From Adiantum capillus-veneris (lineage: Eukaryota > Streptophyta > Polypodiopsida > Polypodiales > Pteridaceae), in assembly GCA_014529385.2 (NCBI GenBank), contig CM043968.1, positions 6,422,501-6,486,500 on the forward strand: a stretch of 64,000 nucleotides of DNA, in the 5' to 3' direction. The position numbers were made by a program, and so were the translations under genes. The notes beneath the pieces are model-generated. The model ran no database searches and was not told the DNA's origin. It was given only the letters and a program-made list of their open reading frames with translations. Numbering within the stretch: the stretch's first letter is position 1; every line of letters begins with the position of its first letter. This document shows positions 33,288-45,343 of this stretch, in pieces.

Positions 33288-34694
33288 TGTCATAAAATCT
33301 AATAACTAGCCAACCCAAAGTGATTTTCTCATATTAAACTTGATGTGGGAGAATAAACGAGAATAAGGGTTAAGATACAGATGTGGTTATAGATCTATGT
33401 CAAGACGGGGCCAATGGTAAAGGGGCCCAAATGAGAAATGGTCTATCAAAGAGAAAGGTTAACCAATGGAGCAAAAGACCTTAGGGTTGGCTTCATTAAA
33501 GCCTCCAAAGGTAAGTGTTAAAATCCTTAATACATAGTCTTTAATTTTTAAACTTTAGGCAATGAAGGTCCAAGCAGGCAAGGGGGAAGCTTGCTTAAGC
33601 AAGGGATGTGCTTAAGCAGGGGGTTTGCCTGCTTACCAAGTTCAAAGAACTTGCTACAAAGAAGGGGGCGAGCCCTACAAAGGAGGGATGTGAGTAGTAT
33701 GTGTGTGCCTTACCAAGGGCCCATACTCTCATGAGAGGAAAGGGGCCACATGTCAGGTGTAGAGGCACACGTCTCAAGCAGGCAAGGTTGTGCTTAAGCA
33801 AGGGGGGTGCTACCTTAACCTCACAAGAGGGAAAGAAGGACACTTGTCAAGAGACTACACAAATTGCCCCAAAGGGAGCCAAGCTCTCATTGGCTAGAGG
33901 GCTACATGGCCCAATGAGCTTCAGGGGAAGCCTAGGAAAGGGGGTTGACCAAGCTACCTCTCTCTCTCTCTCTCTCATTCTTCTCTTCACACACTCTTGT
34001 GAAGCAAGAACTCCACCTCCTTCTCCAAGCTTGAGAAGTTGAGTGCCTACTACAACAAGCTCTTAGCTATGGATGCAAATCCACACAAGAGAATGCTTAT
34101 GCTTGCTTATCAATCTCTCTAATCTCCATTATCACTATGCTAAGCTATACTACAAGAGCTATGAGTGATTATGTGCAAGGGGTTATTGATTTCTCATAGA
34201 GCTACTTCTACTTCTCTCTTCTTCCTCACTCCCTGCCAGCTCTCCTCACCTTTCATGGTGTTTGAGGTCTTGGGATTGAGGCCGGTGGGCATTCTTCAAG
34301 TTCATGCTAATCATGTTTATTGTTTTTACTATGCTAATACGTGGTGAGTGAAGCTTGCCATCTTCACCTCATCAAGAAGGTCTCAAGGAACACAATCAGT
34401 TGTATTGTAAACAAGTCTTCCATCATGGAAGAATCTATAATACAAAAGCCTATTGGAGGGGGGACCGGCTCCAACTAATCCGGTCCTCTATTGGTGTCTA
34501 TTTCTCTAAACTCTCACTCTCTTTTACAAGTATTGTTCATGCCATGTCAACAAAGTAATGTGTTAGTGTTGCTCTCTCCATCCAAGCACTTTCTTTCTCA
34601 CTCTGCATCTACACACAAAGGAATGCTCAAGGAAATGATCAATATGTTATTCACTTTCCGCTTCAACTCAAGTTAAAAGGCTAATTCCATTACA
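33288..34694 (+). repeat. Shared LTR between gypsy elements A and B
   Basis: Starts TGTCATAAAATC after the purine tract and ends CCATTACA. It is related along its length to 36503-38095 (same start, same GTTGCTCTCTCC...CCAAGCACT block near the end). About 1.41 kb. It acts as 3' LTR of A and sits directly 5' of the B remnant. Confidence 0.72.
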
Positions 34695-36145
34695 TTATTT
34701 CAGCCCTTGCATTAGGGAAGAAAGAGGAACCATTTACTTTAAAAGATGGTTATCTTCTCTACGGCAATAGACTATGTGTTACTAACTCGCTACGTGAGAA
34801 GGTAATGTATGAATCTCATGCTTCTCCTTATGCGGGGCATAGAGGGATCCAGTCTACCCTAAAAGGGATTGAAACATATTTCTATTGGCCTACCATGAAA
34901 GAAAACATACAAGAGTATGTTTCTAAATGTGTGGTATGTCAAAAGACGAAGTTTGATAGAGGGAAGCAACCTGGATTGAATCAACCTTTGCCAATCCCTA
35001 ATTCACCATGTTAGAGCATATCCATGGATTTTATCTTTGGATTGCCTAAGTCTATCCATGGAAATACGAGAACATGGACGATAGTAGATAGGTTCAGTAA
35101 ACAAGCTCATTTTATACCTATCAAAAAGACTATCAAAGCCCATCAAATGGCAACCATATTTATTTCACAAATCTTCAAGTACCATAGCTTGTCAATGTCC
35201 ATAGTGCCAAATCTTCAAGTACCATAGCTTGTCAATGTCCATAGTGCCAGATAGAGATCCTAGAATGACCAGTAATTTTTGGAAGGGTCTCTTTGAGAAT
35301 TTAGGGACAAGGTTAAACTTCTCTTTGGCCTATCACCCCCAAACGGATGGCCAAAGTGAAATAGCTAACCTAACAATTCTTGATCTACTAAAAGCCTATG
35401 TAATGGAAGTAGATCAAAGGTCCCAATGGGAGAAGTACTTACCCTTAGTGGAGTATGCCTACAATAACACTGTACATACTTCCACGGGAAAATCACCTTT
35501 CGAGGTAATTGAGGGAAGATCAAAAAGTCCCCTGCTACTTAAGGTACATGGGAAGATCTTCGCTACAGATGAGTATAGCCGAGACCTACAAGAATCTTTT
35601 CAAAAGATTAAGGATGCTATCTCTATCTCACAGTAGAGGCAAAAGGCTGCTGCTGATAAGCACATAAGAGCCCAAGCCTTTAAAGAAAATGATTGGGTCT
35701 TACTTAAATTTCCCAAGGCTCGATTAAGGCACACGACGGGAAAGAATCCTACGGGACACCAAAAGTACTATGCTAAGTTAGCAAAAAGGTACTATGGGCC
35801 CTTCCAGATTCTTAGAACAATCAATGAGATGGCCTATCAACTCAAGTTTCCCAGCCATTAAGTCATACACAATGCTTTCCATGTGAGCCTACTAAAGCCT
35901 TACAAAGGAGAGCCACCTCAAGAACCAACTATTGAAGACCCACCGGAGATCAAGGACCAAGAAGAGGTGTTCCAACCCGAGTCCATTCTACGACATGAAG
36001 ACAAGGTATTAAGAGGCGGTAAGACTATCTGACGGTATCTTATTAAGTTTAAGAATTATCCTTTTGAGGATGCTAGATGGATTCAAGGCATACAATTAAA
36101 TGATAACCTAAAATTTGTCAATGCTTACAATGCTTCCCTAGAGTA
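34695..36145 (+). pseudogene. Gypsy element B: integrase and chromodomain-like tail only
   Basis: Begins abruptly inside the pre-integrase region (SALALGKKEEPF) right after the LTR end. It then parallels A: HASPYAGHRGIQSTLKGIE, CVVCQKTKFDRGKQPG, SMDFIFGLPKSIHGN, MTSNFWKGLFENLGT, YHPQTDGQSEIANLT, then the tail with KNYPFEDARWIQGIQ. Gag, protease, RT and RNase H are deleted. Breaks: TAG at about 35012, a 40 bp tandem duplication at 35170-35248 that shifts the frame, TAG near 35634, and further breaks in the tail. Confidence 0.88.
35170..35248. repeat. 40 bp tandem duplication in gypsy B integrase
   Basis: AATCTTCAAGTACCATAGCT... occurs at 35171 and again at 35211 with no visible change, inside the integrase core. 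Its near identity means it is young. Confidence 0.92.
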
Positions 36146-36502
36146 AGCAAATATACAAATGTTTAAAATGAACAAAGCTTTTGTCTTATAAGACTCTCTT
36201 TTTCTTTATTATGCACAAATGTTAAGTAATATGCATGCTTAGAATCAAGTTTGTGGAGACACGTCTTCCAAACACCAAGTAGAGCTTGTCACTCTACTAT
36301 GGAAGATTGATAGGACTAATGTGCAGACATGCTTGCGGTGGTAGCTTAGGCTCTCAAGTGCCAAATGGAGTAGTCATCCATTCTGGAACGATGTCGTAGG
36401 GTAAGATAGGGATCCTCTACCCGCTAGAAAAAGGACTAATGAATAGGCTTTATCTTCTCTAGCCCATAGTCAAGGATGACTATGATTTCAAAAGAGAGGT
36501 AA

Positions 36503-38095
36503 TGTCATAATAACTAATATCTAATTCTCCTAAATGATTTTCTCATGTTAAACTGATCATTTAATATGGGGAAGTACCATGGGAGAAAAAGCTAGAATAT
36601 TGGTTAAGCTGGCAAAATAGGGATCCAAAGGAGGGAAAATAGGGATCCAAAGGGGGGGCCATCTGCAAAAGAGCAATGTGCAACAATGGGCTTCAAAGAC
36701 CCTAAGGTTCAGCCCATTAAGACTTCCAAAATGCTAAGGTTCCAAAATTCAAAGGTTATGTCCAATGGTCAACCCTAGGGAAAATTGGATGGTTTAGTGA
36801 TGACCAAAAAGTCTTTCATGACACCTAAAGAGGAGGGGGTGAGCCCTAAAGGTAGGGAAAGAGAGAGAATCTTGTGAGAGAACACACACACTCAAAGGCT
36901 TCCCTTTACACAAAACGCATAATGGACACATGTCAGCTCCCTAGGCCAATTGCCCACAAGGTGCACTCAAATCCTATTGGATGGCCATAGAAGTGGACCA
37001 ATGAGAATTAGGCTAGAGTAAATCTAGTTTAATTCATTTAAAAACACTTAATAAAAGAACCAATAAGAATTAAGCTCTCTAGTAGACTATTGGACAGTCT
37101 CCCAAGGGGTCCAATGAGCATTCAACAGCCCAATGGGTTGCCTTATTCCTATCGGCCAAAAGACAAAAGGGTCCAATGAGAGTTTAGTTTCATTATTTAA
37201 TTACCTAAATCTCTCACAAAAGGGGAAAGGGGGACACATGTCACAAGTCTATCACTTATGCTTCTCAATTTTCATTGGCTAAGCTTTGCAGGGTCCAATG
37301 GGGTGCCAGTATGAGTATTTTGCAAGAGGGGTCGACCAAGAGAGAGAGGGGACTGATTTTGGCAAGGCATTATTACACACACACTCACACAATCTCATGT
37401 GTGAAACAAGAAGACTCTCTCTCTCTCCTTCTCAAGCTTTAATGGAAAGCTCATCATCTACTCCAAGCTTGTGAGAAGGGAGGCCTACACCAACAACTCT
37501 TGGCTTTGTGATGCAAATCCAATCAAGAGCCAAGCTTCAATGCATGCTCATCTCCTCTACCATGCTAATTACTAAACTATGCTAAGGTTTTATGAGTGAT
37601 TATGTGAGGAGATATACTTCTTTCTCGTAAGACTACTCCTTCCTCTCAATCTCCTCCCATACCCCGCTAGCTCTCACCATCTTCGAAGGTGTGTGAGGTC
37701 TTGGGTCTGAGACCGTGAGGGAATTGATGTTGTGTTTTAGAAGTGTTTGCTTAGTGTTTGAAGCTTCCATCTTCATTGCACTAGCTAGTTATTTAAGGAA
37801 CACAAAGAATTGTATTGTAAAATGTCTCCCTTGATGGGGGAAACTTATAATACAAAGCCTTTTGAAGGGGGGACCGTCTCCATGTAAATCTGGTCCTCAA
37901 TTGTTGTCAATAGCTTAATTTCTCTCTCTTTTGAAGTATTGTTCATGCCTATCTAACTAGGTGTTATGATTTTTGTTGCTCTCTCCCCATCCAAGCACTC
38001 TTGCTATGCTCATTAGGAATCTATTCTAATGAAATGCTAACTATGTCTATGCTATTTTTTGCTACACACAAGTTACTAGGCCATTAAATGTTACA
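36503..38095 (+). repeat. 3' LTR of gypsy element B
   Basis: Starts TGTCATAATAAC after TTTCAAAAGAGAGGTAA and ends AAATGTTACA. It pairs with 33288-34694. About 1.59 kb. The LINE fragment begins at the next base. Confidence 0.72.
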
Positions 38096-40252
38096 AGCAT
38101 GATATGCAAAGGATTAACGGCTTGGAGGATTACAATGTACATTCATTGATGTGGTCAAAGAATCTCTAGCAACGAAGAGGGCAAGGAGGGGTAGCATGTA
38201 TGGTTAAGAAAGGATTGGAAGATTTTGTATCTATTGTGAAAGATAACAAGTACAAACGTTATGTATGGCTAAAAATTATGACACCAAAAAGAGCACCTAT
38301 TTTTATAGCCGGTTGCTACATTCCTCATCATGATTCCCCCTTTTATGCTTGCATAGATAGAGATCATCCATTTTTTGATTTAGAAGAGGACATTGTTTAT
38401 TTCAAAGGCGAAGGTGATGTTATTGTATTTGGGGATATGAATGCTCGCACAAAAACATTGCAACATGATACTCAACAATTTGATATGCCATACATTTCAA
38501 GGGAGTTGGAGGAAGTTCCCTTGTATGATGGTACTTCAATGGATGAGAAAGAGCCGGATCACTATGAAAAGCTACTTTTACCCATAAGCACATGTATGCT
38601 CATTGCCAATGTTGTATCTTTGTGGAGTGGAACCAATGGATTTACATGCAGGAAACATAATGGGGACAGTGTGATTGACTACAACATGTATCGCATAAAG
38701 AGTTTAATGTTTGTTCAATGGACCCTAGAATCCAACCATCGAACCTTATGTATTGACCTCTTATGTGGAGAAGCAACTAAGCATGATAATCTCAGCCAAA
38801 GGGAAGAGAAATTATCACTATGTATGGATTTCAAACGGGCATCAATGTACATTGAAATGGTTGAGTAAAAGTTATGGATGACAAAGCTTCAATATGACAC
38901 ACCATTGGAAACTAAATAGGAAGCTTTCAAGAAAGTTATTTGCTCTTGTGCCAAAAAATGCTTTGCCATAAAGCATCTCCATGGTATCAACAAGATAGAT
39001 CACGCAAACGGTGGTTTGATAAAGAATGTCAAGATGCTCAAAAGTTCTTGCTAAAGCTTGATGAAACTATGGACAAAGACAGCTATCAAAGTCATTTGCA
39101 TACATACAAGGCATTGATTCAAAAGAAGAGAAGAAGATGGGAAGTAAAGCAACAACTTTTTCAAGTCCAAGAAAAGGCACATGCATGTGGAAGATTTTGG
39201 AAAAACTTGACGGGCAACCGGATTGAGAATTTTGGTAACTTGAGTCTTGTGGATATGTACACACATTGTAGGAAATTATATGAGCAAGCAAATGCTGAAA
39301 AAATGCCATTTTATGGTTCACTTCCATGTATGCCCTCTTTTTTTTACTATTGAGGATGTATGCGGTGGGCTTAAAAAGTTAGCCACTCGTCGCAAAGCGG
39401 GAGATCTTCAAGGTATCAAGCCAGGGATGATCAAATGGATGGGAGATTTTACCTATGAGTGGATGTGTGATATGTTCAATTTTGCACTTCAACATGGTAT
39501 GACTTATGATTGGAGTACTAATTGGGTTAAGCCTTTGCATAAAGGAGGGGATGTAAAGAATGTAAACAACTCAACAACTACCGGACTATAATGATTGGGT
39601 CTCTTATGGAAAAATTGTTTGGGTGCATAATGAAGGTGAAATTGAGTGATTGGGCTGAAGAGAATGACAAACGTACAAAAGGACAAGCGGGTTTTCGTCG
39701 ATGCCATAGCACCATCTTGTCACTCTTCGTGTTCTCATGGAGGAAAAAGCGATTGTATTGTTGTTTTGTGGACTTTAAGAAAGCCTTTGATATGATTCCA
39801 CGTAACAATTTGTGGAGAAGGATGGAAGAACTCCAAGTACCAAGTGAGTTTATGCTTGCGGTTTCTCGAATCTATGAGAAGGTGATTTGTCAATTGCGCA
39901 TGGAAAGAGATTTTTTTTTTGACTATTGGGGTTAAACAAGGATGTCCATTGTCACCAACTCTCTTTGGTCTATGCATCAATCAATTGGAACAAATGGTAC
40001 TTGACTTTATGCAAGAAGAAGGCATTGAGGAGGTCACTATTTGCAATGCGGTAATCATGCTTTTGTTGTATGCAGATGATGTAGTGCTTCTAACACACAC
40101 TTTAGAAGATGCACAAAAGCTTATGGTTGTCCTTGAGAACTTTTTCTTTCATAATGGGATGACTGTGAATGAATCCAAAACAAAGGCTATGCTTGTGAAA
40201 CCCAACCACAAGGAGAAGCCATGCATTGTGTACAACAATGAGACACTTGAAG
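38096..40252 (+). pseudogene. LINE (non-LTR retrotransposon): endonuclease and reverse transcriptase, both ends missing
   Basis: The endonuclease part (38180-38870) shows GGVACMVKKGLEDFVS, YVWLKIMTPKR, VIVFGDMNARTKTL, NGFTCRKHNGDSVIDYN and ESNHRTLCIDLL, typical of AP-type endonuclease domains. A basic linker follows (38940-39353). RT is 39340-40252: LATRRKAGDLQGIKPGM, NWVKPLHKGGD, KGQAGFRRCHSTI, CFVDFKKAFDMIPR, GVKQGCPLSPTLFGLCINQL, and catalytic LLYADDVVLLTHT (YADD at 40069-40080). Several stops and frameshifts split it into five frames. The 5' start is missing at the LTR junction. The sequence departs from LINE after IVYNNETLEV. Clade not assigned. Confidence 0.88.
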
Positions 40253-40537
40253 TTTGTTTGGTGGACACAACGGACTTACACGTAAAAGGCGGATGTACAC
40301 CAAACCTTGTTGTACTCGCTCATTTTTTCAAAAGAAGTGATGTCTCTTGCTCTACAATCTAAGTGTAATCATTCTCAATTCTGCTGTGGTTTGCAACGTA
40401 TTGTTTGTGAGATAAATGCATTGATTTGAGGTCTTAAACATTTGTTTATTGATGTTTTGACCTTGGATATGTGTTTCTATGCTTAAGGGGGACCTTTTTG
40501 TGGAGTTCTGTTTCAGTTTTCTACCACATTTTTTTGT
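40253..40537 (+). other. Unassigned junction between LINE and palindrome-bearing leader
   Basis: No gene. It may contain the remaining LTR of gypsy element C, but no matching copy was found near 50099. Confidence 0.35.
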
Positions 40538-42519
40538 GATGGATCGTGATTTATGTACCTTCCTAGATGAGAATCTGAATTGTACCCTTAGATGTTGAAA
40601 CACCTCTCCTTAAGTTTCATTGCAATCCGAATTCGTTTGGATGCCAAAAAGGCATGATAACTAGAGCGGTGAGATCGGACATAAACTGATTTTTTGGCTA
40701 GGAAGTGGTTGATTCACTTTTTTCATAGTATGAATGGCCCTCTGAGTTCACTTTGGTGAGATTGACACTCTCATTAAGTCTCCGTTCCCCATCCCGAGTT
40801 GCTTCCTTGCATATTGACATTATGTTAGTACCAAAAAGCTATGCTACAGACGTTCGTCGCCGCTGCCAGGGAAGTCAATCCTTAGGTGGTGAGTGACTGA
40901 GTTGTACGAGAAATCCCTTCCAAAGCTTTTGACACTCATTTCGTTTACACATACACAGTAAAGCATCTAGACGTAGGTTTAGTGCTTAGTAGAGACTGGA
41001 ATCCGAGACTAGCCAGCGCTACTCCTTATGAGCAAAGAAAGCCATGAGTGAAGTACAAAAGAGTATTTCGTTCTTTGATTTTCCCATGCTTGGAAAGGAC
41101 TGTTTCACCACACACTTCGTTGTCGTTTTTGTACTGTTAAATTCATTTATGTTTGTGCATCTATTTCACTTTATAGGAGTAGGTTAAGTAACAATTTCCA
41201 CCATCAATTTGGGCCAAAAGGATCAGGGAAAAAACTGTCCAAAACCTTATTTTGGTGCCAAAGACCATAACTCTGAAAAGTTGTAAAATTGATGGTCAGA
41301 GCCTCAAAGCTGAACCAAACCCAACAAAACTTGCAAAAAGGGGATATACAATCTTGCTAGAGCTTGCCTGTCCAACATGGATTCCGATCCGTGTACCTTT
41401 CAAGCAAAGTGAGCAGAACTTGTTTCCTTTGCTTAGAACAGACTCTCAGGCATCGGAACCTTGAGTAATGCCAGAAATGGAGTGCTAAAAGATTATCTAA
41501 ATCAAGAAATTGGGTTAAGCAGAGCAAAATCTTGGAAATTGAGAAAATTTGGGAAAACTGAACTTTTATTGTCCAAATTCAAAAAGGGGTGAGAATTGGG
41601 ATCAACTAGAAGCAGGGAACTAGTAGGACAAAAAATCATGACCAGATGCTGCCCAACATGGATCGCGGATCGCGATCCATGTTCTTCATAGACATTTGTA
41701 AGTGAAATTTGACCAGTGCATTCCTGAGAACTAAGGGATAACTTTTCCAAAAGAAGCCACAAAAAAAAAGTGAAAAAACCTGATCAAAATACCAAAATAG
41801 GAGTTGTTTGCAAAAAACCGCAAGCAGACACAAAATCTTGCTTTTGACTTGGAAAAAGTGGATCAAATCCAAAAATATTTGGGGAAGAGCATCACCATAC
41901 CCTTTGTCACAAACTCACCAAAGGTCGTCAAAATCTTGCCAAACATGGATCACGACCCATGTACCTTTTTGGAATTTTGAGCTCATAATTGGCAGGTAGA
42001 AAAGTGATAACATTTGAAGTACTTTCTCCCAAAACACTCTTATAAAAAAAGGTCAAAAGGTGGGCCAAAAGGGCAAAAAACATATCAAGGGGGAAACCAC
42101 TGAAAGAGACCCTAAAATTGATTTTTGGTTGACTTAAAAACCTCCAAAACACTCAAAACCATATAGCTAGCATCAATAGACCAAGGATTAGCTGTGTGTC
42201 AAGTTTCAGTACATTCTGGCACTAAGGTACATGGATCGCGGTCCATGTTGCTCTGACACAATTTAATAAAAAAATTGCACCATAGCTAGAGGACATCACA
42301 GGGAGTCTAGTGGCCTTTTCAAAACTGAATTTGGATATAAAAAACTAGACCAAAAGCTCAAAACTGCCAAGAACTCTGGCAAAGTGTTAGATTGACCTAA
42401 TTTTCGATCCTGACCTCCATTTCCAAAAATTTTGATGCCATAGTACCTACTAATCATGCTGAATCTGATGGTACCAAGAAAAGTCAATTTGGCTTCCCAA
42501 CATGGATCGCGATCCATGT
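40538..42519. repeat. Leader array of gypsy C: six copies of a 20 bp palindrome, ~280 bp apart
   Basis: The core palindrome ACATGGATCGCGATCCATGT is perfect at 42500-42519. Variants lie at 40538-40556 (degenerate), 41375-41394, 41656-41682 (expanded by an internal GATCGCG duplication), 41943-41962 and 42229-42248. The last five are spaced 281, 287, 286 and 271 bp, so a degenerate tandem unit of about 280 bp carries one palindrome each. Flanks are also shared: CCCAAC before, GT(A/T)CC after, and AAATTTGACCA about 30 bp further on. No coding frame. Confidence 0.85.
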
Positions 42520-42789
42520 TCCTCTAAGTCAGAATAAAAGAAAAATTTGACCACACAGAGAGGTAGTCCACAGGAACGTGGTGGTATTTTCAAAATTTGA
42601 AATTGGACCTAAATTGTTGATGCTGCGAGGAAAATTGTGTGCTATTGAAAAACCTCGTTAAATTTTGTCACTTGAAAGCTAGAACTAACAGTAGGGCTGT
42701 AAACTCACAACTATCAAGCATTTTTGACAGATTGCAGGTACTAGAGAATACTACCCAACAAGTAAGATCAAAACGGGGAATTCAGGCTA
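42520..42789 (+). other. Rest of the gypsy C leader
   Basis: AT-rich, non-coding, between the last palindrome and the first gag-like codons. I did not find a clear PBS. Confidence 0.4.
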
Positions 42790-44054
42790 GCTAATGAGGT
42801 AACCCGGTTTGGATTTTGTAATACGAATTCTTCATAGGAAGCCTTGCTTCGTTTCAAGAAATACATAGAAAGATGCCCTGCTAGAGAACTACCTCAAGAT
42901 GAGAGACTGTCGGATGAGAGACTGTCAGTCCTTTTCATAAAAGTATTGCAAAATGACACTCTCAAAAAAGACTTTCACTTAAAGGCATGTGTTACTTTTG
43001 AGCAAGTCACGAAAGAAGCGTTGTATCTAGTAGACAATTGCAAGGCATATGGAGAGGTGACAAAAGACACAAGCCAAGGGATGAATAGCACCTCTTTAAC
43101 CACTAGTGAGTCCATAATGAAACTGGGCAGGCAAAAACCAATTGTGTCGGACGTTGATCAAATGATCGAAGAAGTGATCAGAAGGATGAACCAAGGAAAC
43201 AAGACAAACCCAAACACACAACAACTACCCACCCAAAAATGTGACACTTGTGGAGGAGATCATCCAACTCAGTACTGCAACCTTCAACAGAGGCCAAGAG
43301 TAAATGTATCGCATGTACTGAAGTTGTGTGCTACTAACAAAAATGGACAAACCATGAAACCCACAAATGTTTCTATAATAGAAACTATGTTAGAGAGAGA
43401 CAATACGGGCCACATGGAGGGCAGCAGTTTCCACCCCCTCCAAGATACCAAGTAGGGCCAAATAACGCAATCCAAGGGCAGGAAAAACCTCAACTTGTGT
43501 TGGGGCATCAACCTCCTTTACCCCAAGAGAATAGGGCCATGGTAAGGATTTCTCAACATATAGAAGCACCTTATGATTAGAGTATGGTCCATGTAGTTTC
43601 ATACCGAGAAGATTTAGACAATACCTATGAGAGAGGGTTAGACAAAAATGCATATTCTTCAGAGGGAAAAATTTCGTGGATGGTCTTGGAAGAGATGCCA
43701 GAGCCGTCATACATAGGTCAACCAACAAAAAACCATTACTTGGTCGATGAAAATATGCTTATGTTCATGGCAAACCAGAACTACAAACCTAGGGGATATC
43801 CTCCTAGAAAAGGACAACCGAAGGGGGCTCCACAAGCTTCTCCACCACCTGTAGGACCATGCTATGAATGCGGCGATGATCATTGGGCAAGGATTTTTCC
43901 ACACAAAGGAGAACGAATCAAACATTTTGGGTTCCATGAGGGGTGTACGAATGACCATCTCATTCCACATTGTCCAAAAAACCCTGATAACAAAGGGAAA
44001 GCAACCATGAACAAAATCAAAATTGTACCAAGCTCAAGTGGATCAGAAACATAA
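42790..44054 (+). pseudogene. Gypsy element C gag with zinc knuckles (broken)
   Basis: RFKKYIERCPARELPQDERL, VLFIKVLQNDTLKKDF and ALYLVDNCKAYGEVTK match the C-terminal part of a Tat/Athila-type retrotrans_gag domain. A knuckle CDTCGGDHPTQYC follows at about 43240-43280. A second frame (43584-44054) has CYECGDDHWARIFP and CTNDHLIPHC, two decayed knuckles. The gag N-terminus is weak or absent and a TAG at about 43453 splits it. A small tandem GATGAGAGACTGTC repeat lies at about 42897-42928. Confidence 0.75.
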
Positions 44055-44890
44055 CCAACCATTCCGATAAACATGGTAACAAGAGCCCAAGCACATGAGG
44101 CTACAAGGAACGCCCCAACCAGCCAAATAGAGACAGAAAATTTGTCTGTTAGAACCCGTGGAAGGCAAAACAAGACAAGATAAAATCCAAAAGAGAGAAA
44201 GAAAAAACGGATTTGGAAACCAAATTACTGCAAATAGAGGAACAATTGAGGATGGAAAGAGACCTTGAGGAAAAAGGCGATGCAACAAAGACATTAGCAA
44301 TATTGTTGGGAGGATAGCAGCCAATATGACAGATGGAATTATTCGCAAGCACCTTTGCAAATTCTTGAGGGGGAAGAACAATGGCCACAAGATTTGTGGG
44401 AGCATATCAAAAACAGAAAAGATGGAAGTGTAACGCTTCAGTCAGCCCCTATCACGGAGATCCACCTCAAACATGAGCTCTACCCAAATGATATTCGATC
44501 ACTGTATGGTGATGCAGTTACGGAGATATCGGAAGACAACAAACCTTAGTCATTGAAGACTTTACCTTCATTTATTCGCAACCATGAAACTAGATTAGAG
44601 GTAAAGAAAGTACCATCTCAATGGAAGGCTAATCCTACGATGATGGATACCAAAACTCTTCATGAGCTGATGTCATCTCCTATCCATTGTACATCCATTG
44701 CACACTAACTCTATCAGAGTTACTGCATATAAGGCCTCATCTTTGGACAGAGGTGGGAAAAAATTTGGAGAAAATAGGGCTGGTAATTCCACCACCAAAT
44801 GCTTCTCCAAAAACAATGAATACCCAAACCTCAAAACAAGATAAACATGAGCCAGTGCTAGTAAACAAGGTATGAGATTACTACAAAGGA
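44055..44890 (+). other. Gag-protease linker of gypsy C, decayed
   Basis: Short basic and Gln/Glu-rich frames (for example 44355-44549 and 44687-44875) with stops between. No domain recognised. Confidence 0.45.
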
Positions 44891-45307
44891 GAAGAAGAAA
44901 ATACTACCCTGTGCATGGAGTACAAAGACGTAAAGTCAATAGCAATATTGGATAGTGGATCCGGAATAGCCATAGCCACCAAAGCAATGTGGGAAAAATG
45001 GAAAAAACTTGCTCTCCGGAAAAGTAGAATGAAACTTCAATTAGCAGATGGGTATCTGGAGAGACCTATTGGCATTTTGGAGCAAATCGTAGTAACCTCT
45101 TGCGGAATTGCATATGAACACACGTTCACCATTATGAATTTCAATGAGAGCAGCAATTTTGATATCATATTGGGCAGACCATTTATGCATCAGCTCAAAA
45201 TGATACAAGATTGGGGTTATGACTATATCTACCTAAGAAACAAGGATGTCACTACGAAGATCAGAGTCACGGACCATAGCTATAGAGATGTGGAACAAAC
45301 CCCATGA
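44891..45307 (+). CDS. Gypsy element C first retropepsin (canonical position)
   Basis: SIAILDSGSGIAIATKAMW contains the D-S-G active-site motif, and FDIILGRPFMHQLKMIQDW is the C-terminal I-L-G-R motif, about 75 residues later as expected. It lies between gag and RT, the normal gypsy place. The protease would cut the Gag-Pol polyprotein. The frame is open for 130 residues and ends at a TGA near 45305. Confidence 0.82.
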   Translation, partial: EEENTTLCMEYKDVKSIAILDSGSGIAIATKAMWEKWKKLALRKSRMKLQLADGYLERPIGILEQIVVTSCGIAYEHTFTIMNFNESSNFDIILGRPFMHQLKMIQDWGYDYIYLRNKDVTTKIRVTDHSYRDVEQTP

Positions 45308-45343
45308 GAGGAACTAAACTCCACAACTGACCAAGAAGGAGAA

